DNA of 32,738 nucleotides from Planctomycetota bacterium (lineage in GTDB: Bacteria; Planctomycetota; Phycisphaerae; Sedimentisphaerales; Anaerobacaceae): positions 1,986,722-2,019,459 of the forward strand of contig CP070728.1 in the NCBI GenBank assembly GCA_020351025.1, written 5' to 3'. Below are positions 31,793-32,738 of the stretch, piece after piece (positions within the stretch are counted from its first letter, which is position 1; the number at the start of each line of letters is the position of its first letter). Below the pieces are notes generated by a model that was given only the letters and a program-made list of their open reading frames with translations, ran no database searches and was not told the DNA's origin. The position numbers were made by a program, and so were the translations under genes.

Positions 31793-32738
31793 TTACTCCT
31801 CCATTAATTGAGTCGCGCCAGATTTTTCCTCTCGTCCTTCCTTTTTCTTATTATGTTGCAGGAGAAGGACCTTTTCCAGATTTATTCGCGCATCAGTGAA
31901 GTCCGGTCTAATCCGCAACGCTTGAGAAAAGTGTTTGATAGCTTCGTCAAGCCTCCCCTCTAGGGCAAGTGCCACACCGAGATTGTGGTGTGCTTCAGCA
32001 AAGTTGGGTTCAATTCGCAGTGCCTCATTAAAGTGAGAGATAGCTTCATTGCGCCTGCCCTGCTGGGTAAGCGCCATACCGAGATACAGGTGCGCCTTAA
32101 CATTATTAGGTTCGGTTCGCAGCACCTCGGTAAAGTGCCTAACACCCTCGTCAAGCTTACCCTGTCGAGCAAGCGATACGCCGATATTATAGTGTGCATC
32201 GGCCAAGTCAGGCTTGACTCGCAGAGCCTCAGTATAATGCGCGATGGCCTGGCTGAACTTGCCTTGCTTGATAAGCAAGCCACCAAGATTGCTGTACGCC
32301 TTATCAAGGCTTGGGTTGATACGCAATGCCTCGGTAAAGTTAACGATAGCTTCGTCAAGCTTGCCCTGCTTGGCAAATGCCAAACCAAGATTGTAGTATG
32401 CTTCATCAGAGTCCTGTTTTATTTGTAACGAGTTTAAACAGTTGGCTATAGCTCTATCAAGCATACCTTTTTCATAATAAAGACTGGCCAGATAAAGGTA
32501 TGAAAGCGCCTTGTCAGGCATAGAATCAATATTGTCCTCTATAACCTCTATCTGAATTGAGCAGCATCTTTGTTTTAGCTGCTCATCTTCGAAAAGGCTA
32601 TAATCTATCTTATTATTCGCACAATACGTTTCCACAAGCTTAAAGAAACGCTCTTTCTGGGACGGCGTAGCCTGCGACAAGTCAACCATATCAGGAAACG
32701 GCGAATAGACTGAAAGAGCATAAGCGGCAAAATCGATT
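31793..32738 (-). CDS. Tetratricopeptide-repeat protein (5' end outside window)
   Basis: The frame stays open through an internal ATG at 32689 to the window edge (upstream residues read FAAYALSVYSPFPDM), so the visible part is the C-terminal 315 or so residues of a longer protein. Residues downstream of that ATG include about 90 helical residues followed by at least six 34-residue TPR units with the consensus NLGxALxxQGKLDEAIxHFxEALRIxP, ending in a charged tail (KKKEGREEKSG). TPR arrays mediate protein-protein contacts; the missing N-terminus could be a membrane or catalytic domain, so no function is assigned. The start at 32689 remains possible but lacks a clear ribosome site. Confidence 0.8.
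   Translation of the reverse strand, partial: IDFAAYALSVYSPFPDMVDLSQATPSQKERFFKLVETYCANNKIDYSLFEDEQLKQRCCSIQIEVIEDNIDSMPDKALSYLYLASLYYEKGMLDRAIANCLNSLQIKQDSDEAYYNLGLAFAKQGKLDEAIVNFTEALRINPSLDKAYSNLGGLLIKQGKFSQAIAHYTEALRVKPDLADAHYNIGVSLARQGKLDEGVRHFTEVLRTEPNNVKAHLYLGMALTQQGRRNEAISHFNEALRIEPNFAEAHHNLGVALALEGRLDEAIKHFSQALRIRPDFTDARINLEKVLLLQHNKKKEGREEKSGATQLMEE

Noticed and set aside
31960-32406. Apparent tandem DNA repeats of about 102 bases
   Set aside because: Explained by the 34-residue TPR units of the - strand gene; not a CRISPR or a satellite.

Overview
The window reads as a chromosomal segment of an anaerobic, polysaccharide-degrading bacterium, most likely a planctomycete of the Phycisphaerae/Sedimentisphaerales type. 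This placement is inference. It rests on a siroheme-dependent (Ahb) heme pathway, several Tat-exported Gfo/Idh/MocA and FAD oxidoreductases, a DUF1080 (3-keto-glycoside hydrolase family) lipoprotein, an exported sugar isomerase-like protein, a DUF5107-TPR protein and a TRAP-fed uronate operon. No phage, insertion sequence, CRISPR array or plasmid function was seen.

Bases 1-5692 (+ strand) form a tetrapyrrole cluster: the 3' part of a CobA-HemD fusion (uroporphyrinogen-III methyltransferase plus synthase), ahbC, hemB, ahbD and a single-chain AhbA-AhbB siroheme decarboxylase. Together with a separate precorrin-2 dehydrogenase/ferrochelatase gene (9195-9836), the window holds most of the route uroporphyrinogen III to siroheme to didecarboxysiroheme to Fe-coproporphyrin III to heme b. 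A/T-rich repeats with 7-bp periodicity lie between these genes and even inside ahbC. A dispersed GC-rich repeat forms the last codons of ahbAB.

Bases 5769-11450 hold mixed housekeeping genes: a divergent YchF-type GTPase and a lone fumarase beta subunit (translationally coupled, - strand), a Tat-exported FAD oxidoreductase (-), sirC (+), rplU (-), a D-amino acid aminotransferase (+) and tRNA-Arg(UCG).

Bases 11506-14895 encode an exported 1129-residue DUF5107-TPR protein. A good sigma70-type promoter (14908-14935) then opens a ten-gene operon (14987-26470): TRAP transporter dctPQM, a PPi-type phosphofructokinase, tagaturonate epimerase UxaE, an SDR of the fructuronate reductase type, a HAD hydrolase, a LarA-like nickel-pincer epimerase, 6-phosphogluconate dehydrogenase Gnd and uronate isomerase UxaC. 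Mannonate dehydratase, KDG kinase and KDPG aldolase are absent from it. The gene content suggests an unusual hexuronate route: uronate to fructuronate to D-mannonate, C2-epimerised to D-gluconate, then through 6-phosphogluconate and Gnd into the pentose phosphate pathway. This is the most interesting hypothesis in the window. The gluconate kinase step is not accounted for.

Bases 26467-31432 hold two divergent pairs (DUF1080 lipoprotein plus Tat Gfo/Idh/MocA on -, Tat sugar isomerase-like protein plus exported Gfo/Idh/MocA on +). They look like a periplasmic 3-keto-sugar glycan module. The window ends with tRNA-Pro(GGG) and the 3' part of a TPR gene running off the right edge.
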